In this document: positions 25,061-36,757 of the stretch, piece by piece | Position numbering within the stretch: the stretch's first letter is position 1 | Layout of the letters: each line of letters begins with the position of its first letter | Source of the DNA: Mercurialis annua | Lineage: Eukaryota > Streptophyta > Magnoliopsida > Malpighiales > Euphorbiaceae | Assembly: GCF_937616625.2 (NCBI RefSeq) | Contig: NC_065571.1 | Location: 16,432,501-16,496,500, forward strand | Reading direction: 5' to 3' | DNA: 64,000 bases | Program-made: the position numbers and the translations under genes | The notes under the pieces: model-generated | What the model saw: the letters and a program-made list of their open reading frames with translations, nothing else | Database searches by the model: none | What the model was told of the DNA's origin: nothing

Positions 25061-25682
25061 TTGAAAATTTAAAATGGGGGAGGGGGGGGAACAAGGAATG
25101 ATAACAAAATTAAGATTTTAAAAGATCAAAGGAAGGAGAAGATGAAGAACAGGAAGAACAAGAAGAACAGGAAGAATAGGAACAACAAAAAAATCCAGAA
25201 ACTCAAAAACAGGAAATTAAACCAAGGGAAAGGCAAATACCTTACAATCAAATACGCCGGATCAAAGGAGAGATAGAGAGCAACTTAAAAACGAGGAATC
25301 TTGAAGGTAAAAAAGAAAGCCAACCAAATTTACTGAGAATTTGCTGAGAAATGATAGAGTAACTGCAGAGAAAAATGAAAGTAAAAGTGAAGAAAAAAGA
25401 GGAAAATGAACATTTATATAACCCAAGTAGACGAAGAAGTTGAAAAGACAAAACCCTATAAATCGAAACAGATGATTGACAAATGGCGTACAAAGACACT
25501 TGCTCTTCATCCAGAAGCTGCCTTTCACTGATAAACAACACGTGGCAAGAAAGAGAATCTTACTAGATAAGAAAAGAAACTCGCCGATATATGAAACGAC
25601 TCGCCCAGAATACAAAAAGACTCAACTCCAAAAGAGCCTAAATCTACAAAGGCATGAATACCAATCACTTCAGCTCACTTGC

Positions 25683-25708
25683 GGGGGGGGGGGGGGGGGG
25701 GGGGGGGG
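25683..25708 (+). repeat. 26-base G homopolymer near the 3' LTR
   Basis: Lies four bases from the 3' LTR, at the place of the polypurine tract (context CACTTGC-G26-CTAA). Its length may be inflated by slippage or by assembly. Confidence 0.85.
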
Positions 25709-25712
25709 CTAA

Positions 25713-26323
25713 TGATGGATACCGAATCTTACGATAGTTACAATGGAGTCGAGTCACAGGAGATCCACTCTCAGGTGATACCGGACTCCCGATAGAAGAC
25801 CCGAATATATTAGGAAAGCGGCCGAATCCCTTGAGATCCGCCGATATACCAATGAAGACCGAATCCCTTAGAATTCGCCCAAAGCGCGTTAATCCGGGAT
25901 TCGGATAGACAGCCATGATCTACTATAATATCTCGAAGTATCTTCCCATTGGGACATAATCTCCAACATGGAAAGATAAGTTCTATCTTAGGAAGACGAG
26001 ACTATTTAGGAAGACGTTCCTAAATAGAACTCATGTCTGAATAAGGTAGATCACACTAAATCAGGGTGAATCCCTACAAAGTAGCCCGATCCCTGCAAAG
26101 TAGGATTCACTTACCTACTATGACTCTACAAGGTATGCATTCATCTACTATAAAAGGAGCATGAGGTATGCCTAGAATCACAATTACATTCATATACTCA
26201 AAACGCTGCTCAAAGCTCTAAACTGACTTTAGCATCGAAGAGTTAATCGGACCACCACCGTCCGGTTAGCTTCTACCGTGTTTTGCAGGTCTCATTCACC
26301 AGTTCAGAAGGCAGACTCCATCA
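25713..26323 (+). repeat. 3' LTR of the Tat element
   Basis: Same length as the 5' LTR, with roughly ten to fifteen substitutions by eye; followed by GTTAC, the target duplication. Confidence 0.95.
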
Positions 26324-26328
26324 GTTAC

Positions 26329-27434
26329 TACAATTTGATAATTCATGTTTGATGATGATGGGTCATGGGGTCTTGGCGGGAAGTCCTATTTTTGGGCTTA
26401 TTATCTTAATGGAAGCGGTGGCTAAATGGCCATCTAAGTTACTTTATGTTTTGTTTCTAATCAATTGATTCCTTAAGTTTATTTTTAGCTATTCACATTT
26501 GGTCCAAGGTTAATAAATTTTAATTCTAACTTTCGAATTTCATTTCAATTTAAGATGTTAGCAATTTGATAGCATTATTTTAAAACTAAAAATGATGTTA
26601 GTTTTATTTATTATTTAATTTATTTTAATATTTATAAACGGAAAGTGATAATTATATTTTAACCAATAATTTATAATTACTCGGGTAATTATTAAATTTT
26701 GGAATTGACTAGGCGTGTCAATTTAACGTTTTGGATTTTAAACGTTTTCTTAATTTATTTTAATTAAATAAATTGTTAGTAATTATTGGTTACTTGAGTT
26801 TTAAATTAATTAGTTACGTTTTAAATAATTGATTCATTTTTTTTATCAAATTGTTATTTTGGGAATTATAAACTATGGTTTATAATTTTGATAAAATATT
26901 TGGGTTAGGTTAGACTTGGGTCGCCCGACATGTAAGGTAGTTTGTTAGTTATCGATAACTCGGCTAACCCACTATTTGAAAATTGATTTATTTTATTATT
27001 TAAATAATAACAGATTTTAAAGCGGGAATTCAATAGACGTGATTGTTTATGGCTTTATTATTATTTGAGTTTTATAATTACTCTGACTTGACTTTACATT
27101 GACTTGTCGTTTGTGCTGGTCCTATGTGGTGTCTAGTACTCTCTAGAGTTAGGGTCTATTTTTAATTATGATTTTATACCTTGTCTAAACTCGTCGACTG
27201 TTCGTACTTCAGAGGCGAACTAGAGCTAGATTTCTTGTCAGGTTCACGTGGAATAGCAAGCAGTGAGTTTATATCTCTATTTACCTCTTTATTAAGCAAA
27301 TATTATATTTTGTATATGTATATGTATAAACAGGTTTTTGAACTATTTTTTTGCATTGTGGATTTGATTTGGAACGTGCTACCCGATGGGCATCATAGGG
27401 ACTGCGTGCGCACCGGTAATGATTATTATGGTAT
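26329..27434 (+). other. Middle segment of the outer LTR
   Basis: Continuation of the 17334 LTR between its two insertions. AT-rich, no gene. Ends with GGTAT, the target duplication of the solo LTR. Confidence 0.6.
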
Positions 27435-30400
27435 TGTCACGACCCAGTTTCCACCCCGAAATTCGAGCCGAGACCGGCGCTAGGGAATGATAATGGTTGT
27501 TCCGAAACCCGTAGAAAGCCTAAAACCTCTATAAATGTTTCGCAAATATAAATCTAGATCGTACCTCGCGTACGATGCGGTTTCATAAAATACCGTTAAA
27601 ACATTTTTTCCGTTTAATTTAAAAACAGTTCTGAAAATATTCATATAAGCAAAATCACGTTTTCGGAAATGCTGGTTGAATTACCCTAGTTATTCTGACC
27701 CACGCGCATTTCTGAAAACCAGTGCGGTGGTACATGGACTTAGCTCACATACCTTGCCTCACAGGCAGCCTGTTTCAAACCACGCATCCGAACAATATGT
27801 TTAATAAAATATATCGAACACTTTTTCTTTCAAAGCGTTATATCAAACCTATTTAAAACATGCACAACAGGCACACAAACGCAAGGCCAGCTAAACTACA
27901 CACAGTGTCCTTGCAGACTAAAGACACGAAACTTGGCTCATCCGTAAGGGACACCATAAAACACCATATGCCTATTAAGTAGCCACCTAGTAGAGTTAAA
28001 AAAAGTCAGGTTCCTATTAGAGTATATAGACTGAGGAATCATGACGTGGCCACAGGCATATCAAATCTATATACACTATTGCAGCATATAAGAGTTTAAA
28101 GTGTTATTTACATAACAACAAGATAAGCTTCCCTGATGGAAAAGGATGGAAGCTCGACCAGACCCGGTAGCTAAGTACCTGAAAATGATAAACAACAACG
28201 GGGTCAGAAATATAAATATTTCTGAGTGTGTAGATAGGTTTACAGTCAAATACCGAAATCGCATATAGACAAAATATCGATATATAAAAATATTACCAGT
28301 TCTCGATCCAAATGAAACCCTAGACCTGTTACGTTATAATGCTTTTCATATATAATGCATATGCTCGACTCTTGTTTAATATAGGATGAGCTGCATACCT
28401 AAGTATTACAGCCATCTTAACTCTGTATAGGGTTACTGGGCCGAAACTTAAGTCACTGCCACCTCAGGACTACCCAATAGGTTTAAGCCGCTTTACAAGC
28501 ATCTGGCTTAAAACCTAATCTCAATATGTATGCTTATAATATTTACTTCTCATCTAGTTCATTATCACCGGTGATCACACAGTCCTATTGTTGCCCTATA
28601 TATAGCTCGTTTCAGTGGATCTTCTTTGGCTAAGTTTCATACTTAGTGCAATTTATGGATTTAAAAACAATTGAATACTAATATTCAAAAGTAAACAAAT
28701 GAAATCACAAACACCGCTAGATCTGGAACTTAATCCTGTGGTTGTGGTCAGACTGCTGGCTAGCTGGTCGGACTAAACACACAAAACAAACAGGATAAAA
28801 CACCCTATAAAATTTCTAGATCCATAAACCCAGTTCTAGGTCAATCATATAATCATTTAAACACATAGCACTTATGGTCTCTTTTCTTTTAAAACCATAT
28901 TATAAATTCTCGTTTTGAGAAAACGTTTAAACTTATCTCTATAAGTTATTTTAGGTATATCAATACCTAAAGAAAACCATTTATAGTATAGACTTATTTG
29001 TTAAAACAATTCTTAGTCATATACTAGGTATTTAGCAAAACCGATTGCTAAATCTTTAAAACCGTTTAAACGTTAACTTTAACTCTTTTAAAGTCCGTTA
29101 TAAACGTTTAACTTTACTTTTAAAATCTCATTTTAAAAGTCTTTAGGTTTAGGTTATAGAACCTTTTCACTTTCTTCCAAAACAAGTTATCGTTTTAAAA
29201 TATCTAAATTTGGTTTAAAAATATTTATTCAAAATGTTTTAGGTTCGGTCGGAAAACACTTCGGGTTACTAGGCGAAAGCACGTCGGAATTGCCCCTGGA
29301 AAGTCCCGCTAAATTCGAAGAAAAACGACCCCCGATTGCCCGTCGGGGCAGCTGTGCGCCCACACAGAAGCACTGTGCGGTCGCTCAGTTGCATTTGTGC
29401 GGTCGTACAGCTTGGCTGTGCGTTCGCACATCATTTCAATGTTGTGCGCCCGCACAGCAGGCTGCGCATATCAAAAATCGACTTTCTTGAATCAAGCGAA
29501 TCGACTGGCGAAGTCAGAAGGAATAGGCACAGGCGCCGACGAGGACTCGCTTGGTAAGGAAAGACTAATACTACCGATACGTATCAATACGTACCGAGCC
29601 GGGTTTGATGAAAGATTCCAAAACGCTATTCTAACGTCCAAAAATGACGTATACATAATTCAAAATCAATTCGGACGTTTAAAACGATTATTCGATACGG
29701 TAACCGTTTATAAACGAGTTTATGTTCAAAATAAATCGAAATAAACGTTTAATACGGATATAATACCTTGATTACGTGAGTAATCATTGAAGAAACAGAG
29801 TTAGAATCGAGAAACGACAAAATCGGTCGAAACCCTAGGTTTTGCTTTGTTTCAGAGCTTAAGCAGTTCAATTTCTTTCTCTGTGAAGAAATAATGAAGG
29901 CTTGACCTTCTATTTCATGCATTTGTTATATATATATATGATTGGAAAAAGTATTTTTTAGTACTAGCTCAATCATGCACTTTAAACTAACTTCTAAACT
30001 AGTCGTCCGTAAACTAAACGGAAACGACTTCCAAACTTCGTGAAAAGTTTACCAAAAATCAAATAAAATATAACAAGAATAAAAATATAATTTTTATTCC
30101 CATCTGACTTATATTTTATTATTAATAAATTATTTTCAATTTATTAAGTCTGCATTAACTGCGCATGATAAAATTTCTGTTTCCAAATTTTATCAAATTT
30201 CCACGATAACCTTTTTAAAATATTTCGCAAATATTAGCACCAAAAATATTCGCTAGGGACTTATGAATTATTCTGCATCCAATTCATAAATTCATATTGT
30301 CTCCGCTAACTATATAACTAATCAAATTTAACTAAAAATTTAAATTTGTAATCCTATAGCCATATTAAAAATTTAGGGACACTTGTAAATTAAATTTATT

Positions 30401-30484
30401 TTTAAATTTAATTTACCTATTCCCGTCTATTAAAATATTAAACACGTGGCTATATTTTATCCCTTAAATTTCCGGATTATTACA
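27435..30484 (-). mobile_element. Solo LTR of a Ty3/gypsy element (3050 bp)
   Basis: Flanked by the 5-bp duplication GGTAT (27430-27434, 30485-30489). On the minus strand it begins TGTAATAATCCGG and ends GGGTCGTGACA, the usual start and end of large gypsy LTRs that precede a Met PBS. No PBS, internal region or second LTR is present. The minus strand shows a TATA-rich stretch (29918-29940), then a leader with a donor-like CAAG|GTATTA (29766-29765). An acceptor after CTGACCCCGTTG follows (AG at 28180-28179). Confidence 0.85.
29350..29465. repeat. Array of TGTGCG-N2-CGCACA-like palindromes in the solo LTR
   Basis: About five units spaced roughly 20-25 bp, each a perfect or imperfect palindrome (for example TGTGCGTTCGCACA and TGTGCGCCCGCACA). 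The block is much more CpG-rich than its surroundings. Confidence 0.8.
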
Positions 30485-30489
30485 GGTAT

Positions 30490-31131
30490 TGAGGTAGGTT
30501 TTAGATACGTCTGATCTTAGTGAGGGCACCGGTGGAAGATACGTCTCCTAGGCTCACTATTTATTAAGTGGTAGTCGGGGATCGGTTATTGAGATACGTC
30601 TCACCGACATGACAATGGATTTAGAATTGTGGTTTAGGGTTTCGTTGATAATCTATAATGAACTAATGTTTTATTAAACGTTTTAAAGGTTTTCAACTTA
30701 ATAAATGTAAATGGTTATATAAACTCTACTCAGTAAATCTGACCCCGTTGTTTTCCCAATTTTTCCAGGATTATGATTTGAGCGAATCAGCTAGTCTCCG
30801 ATTCTTTATTTCCTCGGAGGTTTACTTTATTTTATTAAAACTATTAAACTGATTTTATGCTTAGACCGCATTAGTAATTAGAAGTCATATTTGTTTAATA
30901 CTTGTCATCATAATTATTCTATTGATTTAAGTGTTGTTTTGGCATTAATATAATAACTTGGGTTATTAAATATTTATGCTATGTTGGAGACTCGAAATTG
31001 ATCGAGCATTTATTATGTAAATGTTGTATTTTATGAACTGCTGGAACTAGACTGAAGTCTTGGTTGCCCCCGAGCATTGGTTTCTTGCATTTATGTAATT
31101 ATAAGGTTATATGTAAGGCTAGCTACGGACT
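30490..31131 (+). other. 3' segment of the outer LTR
   Basis: Contains GATACGTCT repeated three times (30512-30604), the CTGACCCCGTTG motif and a candidate splice acceptor (AG at 30767-30768). No gene is seen. Confidence 0.55.
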
Positions 31132-31355
31132 TAAACCGGCCCGGAACCGTAAAAATGGCAGATCGGTTTAAAATTTGTTGAACCGTGAACCAACGGTTTC
31201 GGGTCGGAACCGGCGATATAAGAGTTGAACCCATTAATAATAAATATATATTATATATTTAAAATATATAATATATCTTTATCATATAGTATATTTATTT
31301 TTGAGAAAATTACAAGATAATTCCCAAAGCGGGAAAACTTTTCACTAATGCTAAG

Positions 31356-32062
31356 TAGGGCTGTACAGAAAAAATTCAAACCAACCATGGTAAACCAATT
31401 CAACCAAATTAAAGCAAATATTACGGTTTAGAAGATTGCTAATTTGATTTTGGTTTGAAAAATAGAAAAAAAAAGTAATAATTGATGTGATTTGCGGTTT
31501 GAAAAATTATACACCGACATATACCAAAACAAACCAATATATACACATACATATATATTTTTATTAAAATTATAAATATTATAACTTAAAAATAAAATTT
31601 CACTCACTATTTTTTAAAATTGTACTTGATAAAATAATATATTTAAATATCATCTAATGAAATAACTATTTGTATATTTATTATCGATCAATAAATGTTA
31701 TATTTTTATAATATTAAAATATTATATTAATAAAATGTAAAAATTTATAATATAAAACATTTGTAAAAATATTTTTTTAATTTATTAGTCATTATAGTTT
31801 GTTATATAAGTATAACAATTATTTTATGATGAATAAATATTTTATAGATTTTTAGATTTTTTTATCTTAGATGATAAATAAATAACTTTTTGATGATGGT
31901 TTAAACTGGTTTCAAAAAAGTTATCAAATCAAAACAAACCAATTTTGCTGGTTTATAATGTGTGTGGTTTGATTTTGGTTTGAAAATTTACCAAATCAGT
32001 ATAATTGGTTTGGAATAAAATATTATTGATAAACCAGTCAAACCAGACTATGTATATTCCTA
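31356..32062. mobile_element. hAT-type MITE (707 bp)
   Basis: Flanked by the 8-bp duplication ATGCTAAG (31348-31355, 32063-32070), with short inverted ends TAGGGCTGTACA / TAGGAATATACA. Interior AT-rich; repeated AAACCAATT-type motifs near both ends. No ORF of note. Confidence 0.8.
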
Positions 32063-32070
32063 ATGCTAAG

Positions 32071-32880
32071 TTTTTAAAATATTTTCAGGGAGCACGTGTT
32101 TTACCTTACACAATTTACTCTTTCAATCAAAAAGTGTCATATGTCCATATTATAATCAGTTGGACTGACGCGTTTGACACGTCAGTGCGTCAGACGCGTC
32201 AATTCAACTATTAGACAAAGCAGCTTTTGCTTTGTTTTAGGCGAGAAAGAATTATTTTTTCTTTTAATGGATCAAAATCCAACTACTTTTTCTTTTTTGG
32301 TGGACTCAATATTTCATATTTTTAACTTTTATTATAAAAGCTAATGATTGATAATATAGCATATTACATACTCAATAAATAAATAAATAAATAATTTAAA
32401 AATAAAATTTTACTAAATGATAAGATATTGTAATTAATATATTTACTAATGCTTTTAAAGTTATTTGTTTAATTTACAATTTAACATACCACAATTCAAT
32501 ACATATAAAATAAATTATACTATATAGGTTAAAATTAATAATTTACTCAAATAATAGAAGTAATTTAATTGAATTTTAATCAAAATTAATAATTAATTTA
32601 ATGATTTTTTTTATTTTATTAGATATATCAAAAAAAATTATTTATATATTTCCTTTAAAAACAATTATTTATATGTTTATTTGAATTATGCCAAAAAATA
32701 GTTTGTTTTATATAAATTTAAAAAATATTAATATTAATTTTAATTTAAAAACATATATAATTGAATTAATTAAAAAAATACTAATATTAATTAAAAAAAT
32801 AGATCAAGAAATGAACTAGATGTAGTAGATTGAAGTTGAATTAATTAAATTTTTAAATTGTTATTTTTTTACTTTTATCA
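32071..32880. other. AT-rich non-coding stretch of the hAT-like element
   Basis: Only a GACGCG-rich cluster stands out (32165-32203: TGACGCGTTTGACACGTCAGTGCGTCAGACGCGTC). A related GACGCGCG cluster lies at 36243-36292. No gene is seen. Confidence 0.4.
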
Positions 32881-33607
32881 ATTTAATTGAATCAACCGAT
32901 GCATATTTGATACATACAAAAGACATTTGAAAAATATATTTGTGCATCTTCGATACATCTCCTGTATATAGTTAATATTTCAAATACATATTCGTTGTTC
33001 GAAACTTTTTCCTTATTTTTATGTCTTTTTTAGGTTTTAGTGCTAATATTTTTATACATCTCAGAGATTTTATTTACAGTGAAATTTTAATTCTTAAAAA
33101 TATCACTAAAAAAATATTAATTTATTGAATAGTTTAATATAAAAAACAATCTATGGTAGTATATCGTCACTTTTTAATTTGATAATCGTGATCAAGTATT
33201 GAATTTCCATAGGCTGGGATTTGTCTCCATTTTCATTTCTGAAATCTTGGCATTCCTATATTTAAAGATATATTTCAAATAAATATTTTATACATATCTG
33301 ATACATCTCTGACAAATATTTAATACATATCCAATACATTTTGGATACATCGTTGATACATTTTATGAATATTTTATATATTCTCTTTCGACTCTATATT
33401 TAATTTTATGAGATGTCTATTAGATGTTTGTAAAATATATTTGAATTGTTTTTTATATCTGATTTTCTTTATGCGAAGTAATCAAAATGTAAATGTATAT
33501 ATTTTCTAAAAGTACAAGTATGAAGTTATGATACAAATTAGTTACATTATTGATATTTAATGCATACGTTTTCTAAGCATATGCTACATATATTTTAATT
33601 TTATATA

Positions 33608-33924
33608 GGATTAATTACATATAAAATCACCACCTTTACACGAAATTGCAAAAATAACACGACCTTTAAAACGTGGCAATTCAGGGCACCACCTTTCATT
33701 TCTTTTCAAAAATAACACGGGCACATTTTTAGTGGCATTTTTGCTGATGTGGCGTGACACGTGGCACTCTCATCGGCTGTCCAAGTTAGCAAAATTTTAT
33801 CAAAAAACGTACCCATGTTGTTTTTGAAAAGAAATGAAAGGTGATGCCCTGAATTGACACGTTTTAAAGGTCGTGTTATTTTGAAAATTCGTGTAAAGAT
33901 GGTGATTTTATATGTAATTAACCC
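33608..33924. mobile_element. Mutator-like MITE, copy 1 (317 bp)
   Basis: 9-bp duplication TTTTATATA on both sides (33599-33607, 33925-33933). Long inverted arms: GGATTAATTACATATAAAAT on the left, matched by the reverse of ...ATTTTATATGTAATTAACCC on the right. Confidence 0.9.
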
Positions 33925-34112
33925 TTTTATATATGTTATTAAAAAAATTTAGCCACATTCAAATGAAATTTTTGCAAATTTTTATATTTTAAATAAATAA
34001 TTGTCAAACTACAATACATATTAGATACGTCTTTGATATATAATTGATACGCGTTTTGACCATATGATACATATATTATAACTTGAGATATAAATACCTT
34101 TTGGATACATAT

Positions 34113-34222
34113 TTTTTTTTTTTGATAATTTGGGAAGGGGGAGCGCTTGTGGGAGGAATCGAACCCACGACCTAGCAGTTTGCTGCTTAGCGCTTATACC
34201 ATTTGAGCTACAGCTCATTGAT
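34113..34222 (-). mobile_element. tRNA-derived SINE (about 110 bp)
   Basis: The minus strand carries an A box (TAGCTCAAATGGTA) and a B box (GGTTCGATTCC) followed by a short tail ending in a poly-A run (plus-strand T run 34112-34123). A 16-bp perfect target duplication CTTTTGGATACATATT flanks it (34098-34113, 34223-34238). The arms do not fold into a proper tRNA, so it is a SINE rather than a tRNA gene. Confidence 0.9.
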
Positions 34223-34641
34223 CTTTTGGATACATATTAATAATGTGCATGAGATGTATTTTAGTTATTTTTATTATCTTTGAAATGTTATTTTTTCAAA
34301 TAAAATAATCAAATTTGTACATTTTTATTTAAAAAAAAGTGTCAAACTACAATACATGTTAGATATGTCTTTGATATATAATTGATACGTTTTCTGAGCA
34401 TATGATACATATACTCTGACTTGAGATATAAATACCTTTTTAGATAAATAAAAATAATGTGCATGATATGTCTTTTTAGATATATTTTATTATCTTTAAA
34501 ATGTAATTTTTTATATAAAACAATTGAATTCGCACATGTTTTTTTTTTAAAGTTAAGTGTAAAACTATAATTAATTTTAGATACATCCTTGATATATAAT
34601 TTATACGTTTTTTGAGCATATTATGTATATAATTTTATATA

Positions 34642-34959
34642 GGGTTAATTACATATAAAATCACCACCTTTACACGAAATTGCAAAAATAACACGACTTT
34701 TAAAACGTGGCAATTCAGGGCACCACCTTTCATTTTTTTTCAAAAATAACACGGGCACATTTTTAGTGGCATTTTTGCTGACGTGGCGTGACACGTGGCA
34801 CTCTCATCGGCTGTCCAAGTCAGCAAAATTTTATCAAAAAACGTGCCCATGTTGTTTTTGAAAAGAAATGAAAGGTGATGCCCTGAATTGACACGTTTTA
34901 AAGGTCGTGTTATTTTTGAAAATTCGTGTGAAGGTGGTGATTTTATATATAATTAACCC
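34642..34959. mobile_element. Mutator-like MITE, copy 2 (318 bp)
   Basis: Near-identical to copy 1 (about 15 differences by eye), with the same 9-bp flanks TTTTATATA (34633-34641, 34960-34968). Confidence 0.9.
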
Positions 34960-35327
34960 TTTTATATATAATTTATACATTTTAAATCATGTTATGCATA
35001 ATATTTTTAATATGAGACTTACTATAAATTCATTTTGAATACATATTATATACCTTTTAATGCGTTACAGATAATATTTTTTAATATATATCAAAAAAAC
35101 TCTTTCAAATAGATATTAATTTATGAGTCGTGATTGAAATACTTTTTAAATGTTTTTGACGGAGACATCATTGATACATTATTTGTATAGGATAGATACA
35201 TCTTTTTAAATACATAATATATTATTGATAAGTCACATATATATTTTATATTTTATAAAAAATCAATGATTATTAAACTTATATTTATTAATTTTACAAA
35301 ATATAATATATACACATCAAATAGAGG

Positions 35328-35328
<1 letters not shown>

Positions 35329-35370
<42 letters not shown>
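35329..35370. repeat. (TA)n microsatellite
   Basis: About 21 uninterrupted TA units. Confidence 0.95.
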
Positions 35371-35374
<4 letters not shown>

Positions 35375-35714
35375 AATTTTTTATTTTAAAAAAATACAAT
35401 TTCAATAATTTATAAAATTAAAATATATATAAATAATCATCATATTTATTCATCAATTATTATTATATTTAATGATATTGTTTTCAATTAATATAAATTT
35501 AATTTTTTTGAATAAATATTGTTAAAATAAATAAAATAATTGATAAAACAAATGATATTTTATATGTGAAAAATTAAAACAAACAAAGTAAATTAAAAAT
35601 ATGGGAGAGATATGAAAAGTATTTTAACTAAACTTAGAGTGGAAAAGAGTAACTTTTCTTTTTTAAAAAGTCAACAGAACAATAAAAGAAAGTCAACAGA
35701 ACAATTAGAGTAGC

Positions 35715-36178
35715 TGGTTGGGGAGTTTTGCGTTGGGAATTGGTAATGACTCTGTTATTGGAGCTGAATTTAGGGGAGTTTATCATGGGCTGCTTCTGGG
35801 TTGAAAGCTCAAAGCTTCTAAAGTGTTACTTGAAGTGGATAATAGTCTGGTAGTGGAAAAGATTAATTCGAGTTCGAATGAAGCTGCTAGCTACTCAAAT
35901 CTGTTGAATGCTATCCATGGCCTGTTAAAGAGGAACTGGGAGATTAAGATCTCTCATGTGTATAGAGAAGCCAATTATGCTGCAGACCATTTAGCATCGA
36001 TTATGGATGATGGTTCTATTGGGATCGTTTGGCATGATGTTCCCCCCTAGCCTGATTTCGTGGCTGAAGATGGATGTCCAGGGTGTCTCTTTTGATCGTT
36101 GTGTTAGTAACTATTGCTAGTTTTCGTTTTCTAGGCTTTTGCCTCTCCTCTTGTACAAAGAAAAAGATAATAAAGAAA
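35715..36178 (+). pseudogene. 5'-truncated LINE: RNase H domain fragment
   Basis: A frame from about 35737 reads A-E-F-R-G-V-Y-H-G-L-L-L-G, then a TGA where Trp is usual, then K-V-L-L-E-V-D-N-S-L-V-V. It ends with the helix Y-R-E-A-N-Y-A-A-D-H-L-A. This is the plant LINE-type (RVT_3) RNase H domain with the conserved Glu and Asp. The stop is at 36048-36050; a 3' tail with AAAGAAAAAGATAATAAAGAAA follows. The rest of the LINE is missing. Confidence 0.75.
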
Positions 36179-36757
36179 TGAAAGGCAAATGATCATGCTA
36201 AAGGAAAAACCAAAACTAGCGTGATGTAAGGGATGAGTGAGGCTGACGCGCGCATGTCAGCAGACTGACACATGCTGACGCGCGTCTGCTTGTCTTTATA
36301 TTTTTTCTGTTTTTTTATGAGTGAGTTGTCAATATATAACTGGTTAGGTACGAATATAAACATTTCATATTTTTCAGTACACGCGTAAAAAATTGGATAA
36401 GTTAGCATTGTTGTAAATTAGGCAGTGTTTTTATATACTTTTGTAAATTTCCCTTTATTTTTGCAATAAAATATATGTTATATTTATTTTAGTTAAATTT
36501 TTGGTTAATATTTTATTTTAAAAAAAAAATCTTATTTTCTTGTAATACTATCTCCATGAGTTATTTTATTGTTAAATTACTTTTTTTAGTAATTAAATTT
36601 TTATTCTATCTAAACCGTCCTAAAGGAACCGTCCGGTTCCGAACCGTCATGGAACTGTCTCTTAGACGATTCCAGGTCGGTTTCACTTTTTTTTTTTGAA
36701 TCGCGACCCGGCGGTTCCGAACTGAAACCGCCGGGTTATGAACCGTGGTCACCTCTA
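36179..36757. other. Right end region of the hAT-like element
   Basis: Non-coding. Holds a GACGCGCG cluster (36243-36292), then CCGGTTCCGAACCG-type subterminal repeats and the right terminus ...GTGGTCACCTCTA. Confidence 0.55.

Larger units (their letters stand above)
18304..26323 (+). mobile_element. Complete Tat-lineage Ty3/gypsy element (8020 bp), defective
   Basis: Two 611-bp LTRs (TGATGGATAC...CTCCATCA) and a perfect 5-bp target duplication GTTAC (18299-18303 and 26324-26328) define an intact insertion into the outer LTR. Order: LTR, PBS, truncated gag-protease, RT-RNase H-second RNase H-integrase with in-frame stops, long 3' region with an antisense gene, G-rich tract, LTR. The second RNase H and the antisense gene are hallmarks of the Tat lineage. 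Confidence 0.95.
17334..31131 (+). mobile_element. Gypsy-type LTR (about 2.7 kb net) split by two later insertions
   Basis: Begins TGTAATATCCCGTA, resembling the LTR start at 44753 (TGTAATACCCCGTA). Continues through 18303, 26329-27434 and 30490-~31131. Shared landmarks with the 44753 LTR are a splice-donor-like CTTG|GTAAGTTC (17883), then CTGACCCCGTTG followed by a pyrimidine tract and CAG (30739-30768), then a CTCGGAGG block. No PBS or internal region follows, so it is a solo or truncated LTR. The right boundary near GGCTAGCTACGG (31120-31131) is unresolved: it may be U5 (compare GGCTTGCTACAG at 48160) or a second hAT terminus. Confidence 0.6.
32880..35250. repeat. Degenerate repeat field with TACATCTTTGATACAT-like motifs
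   Basis: Blocks such as TAGATACGTCTTTGATATATAATTGATACG recur at about 34021, 34360 and 34580 with drift, along with many GATACAT motifs. Two MITEs and a SINE are embedded. No coding sequence is seen. Confidence 0.6.
17313..36757. mobile_element. Non-autonomous hAT-like element, split by nested insertions
   Basis: The 8-bp direct repeats GTTACACT at 17305-17312 and 36758-36765 flank imperfect inverted termini: TAGAGCTGGCCATGG on the left, and TAGAGGTGACCACGG on the minus strand at the right. The flanks rejoin to form an AACTGTTACACTTTTAAAATT target that matches the neighbouring tandem repeat (36963 onward). Subterminal CCGGTTCCGAACCG-type motifs lie at 31132-31230 and 36620-36745. No transposase is readable. 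Most of the 19.4-kb span is later insertions. Confidence 0.75.

Noticed and set aside
34129..34218. Possible tRNA gene on the minus strand
   Set aside because: A and B boxes are present, but acceptor and T stems do not pair properly, a poly-A-like tail follows, and a 16-bp target duplication flanks it; it is a SINE.
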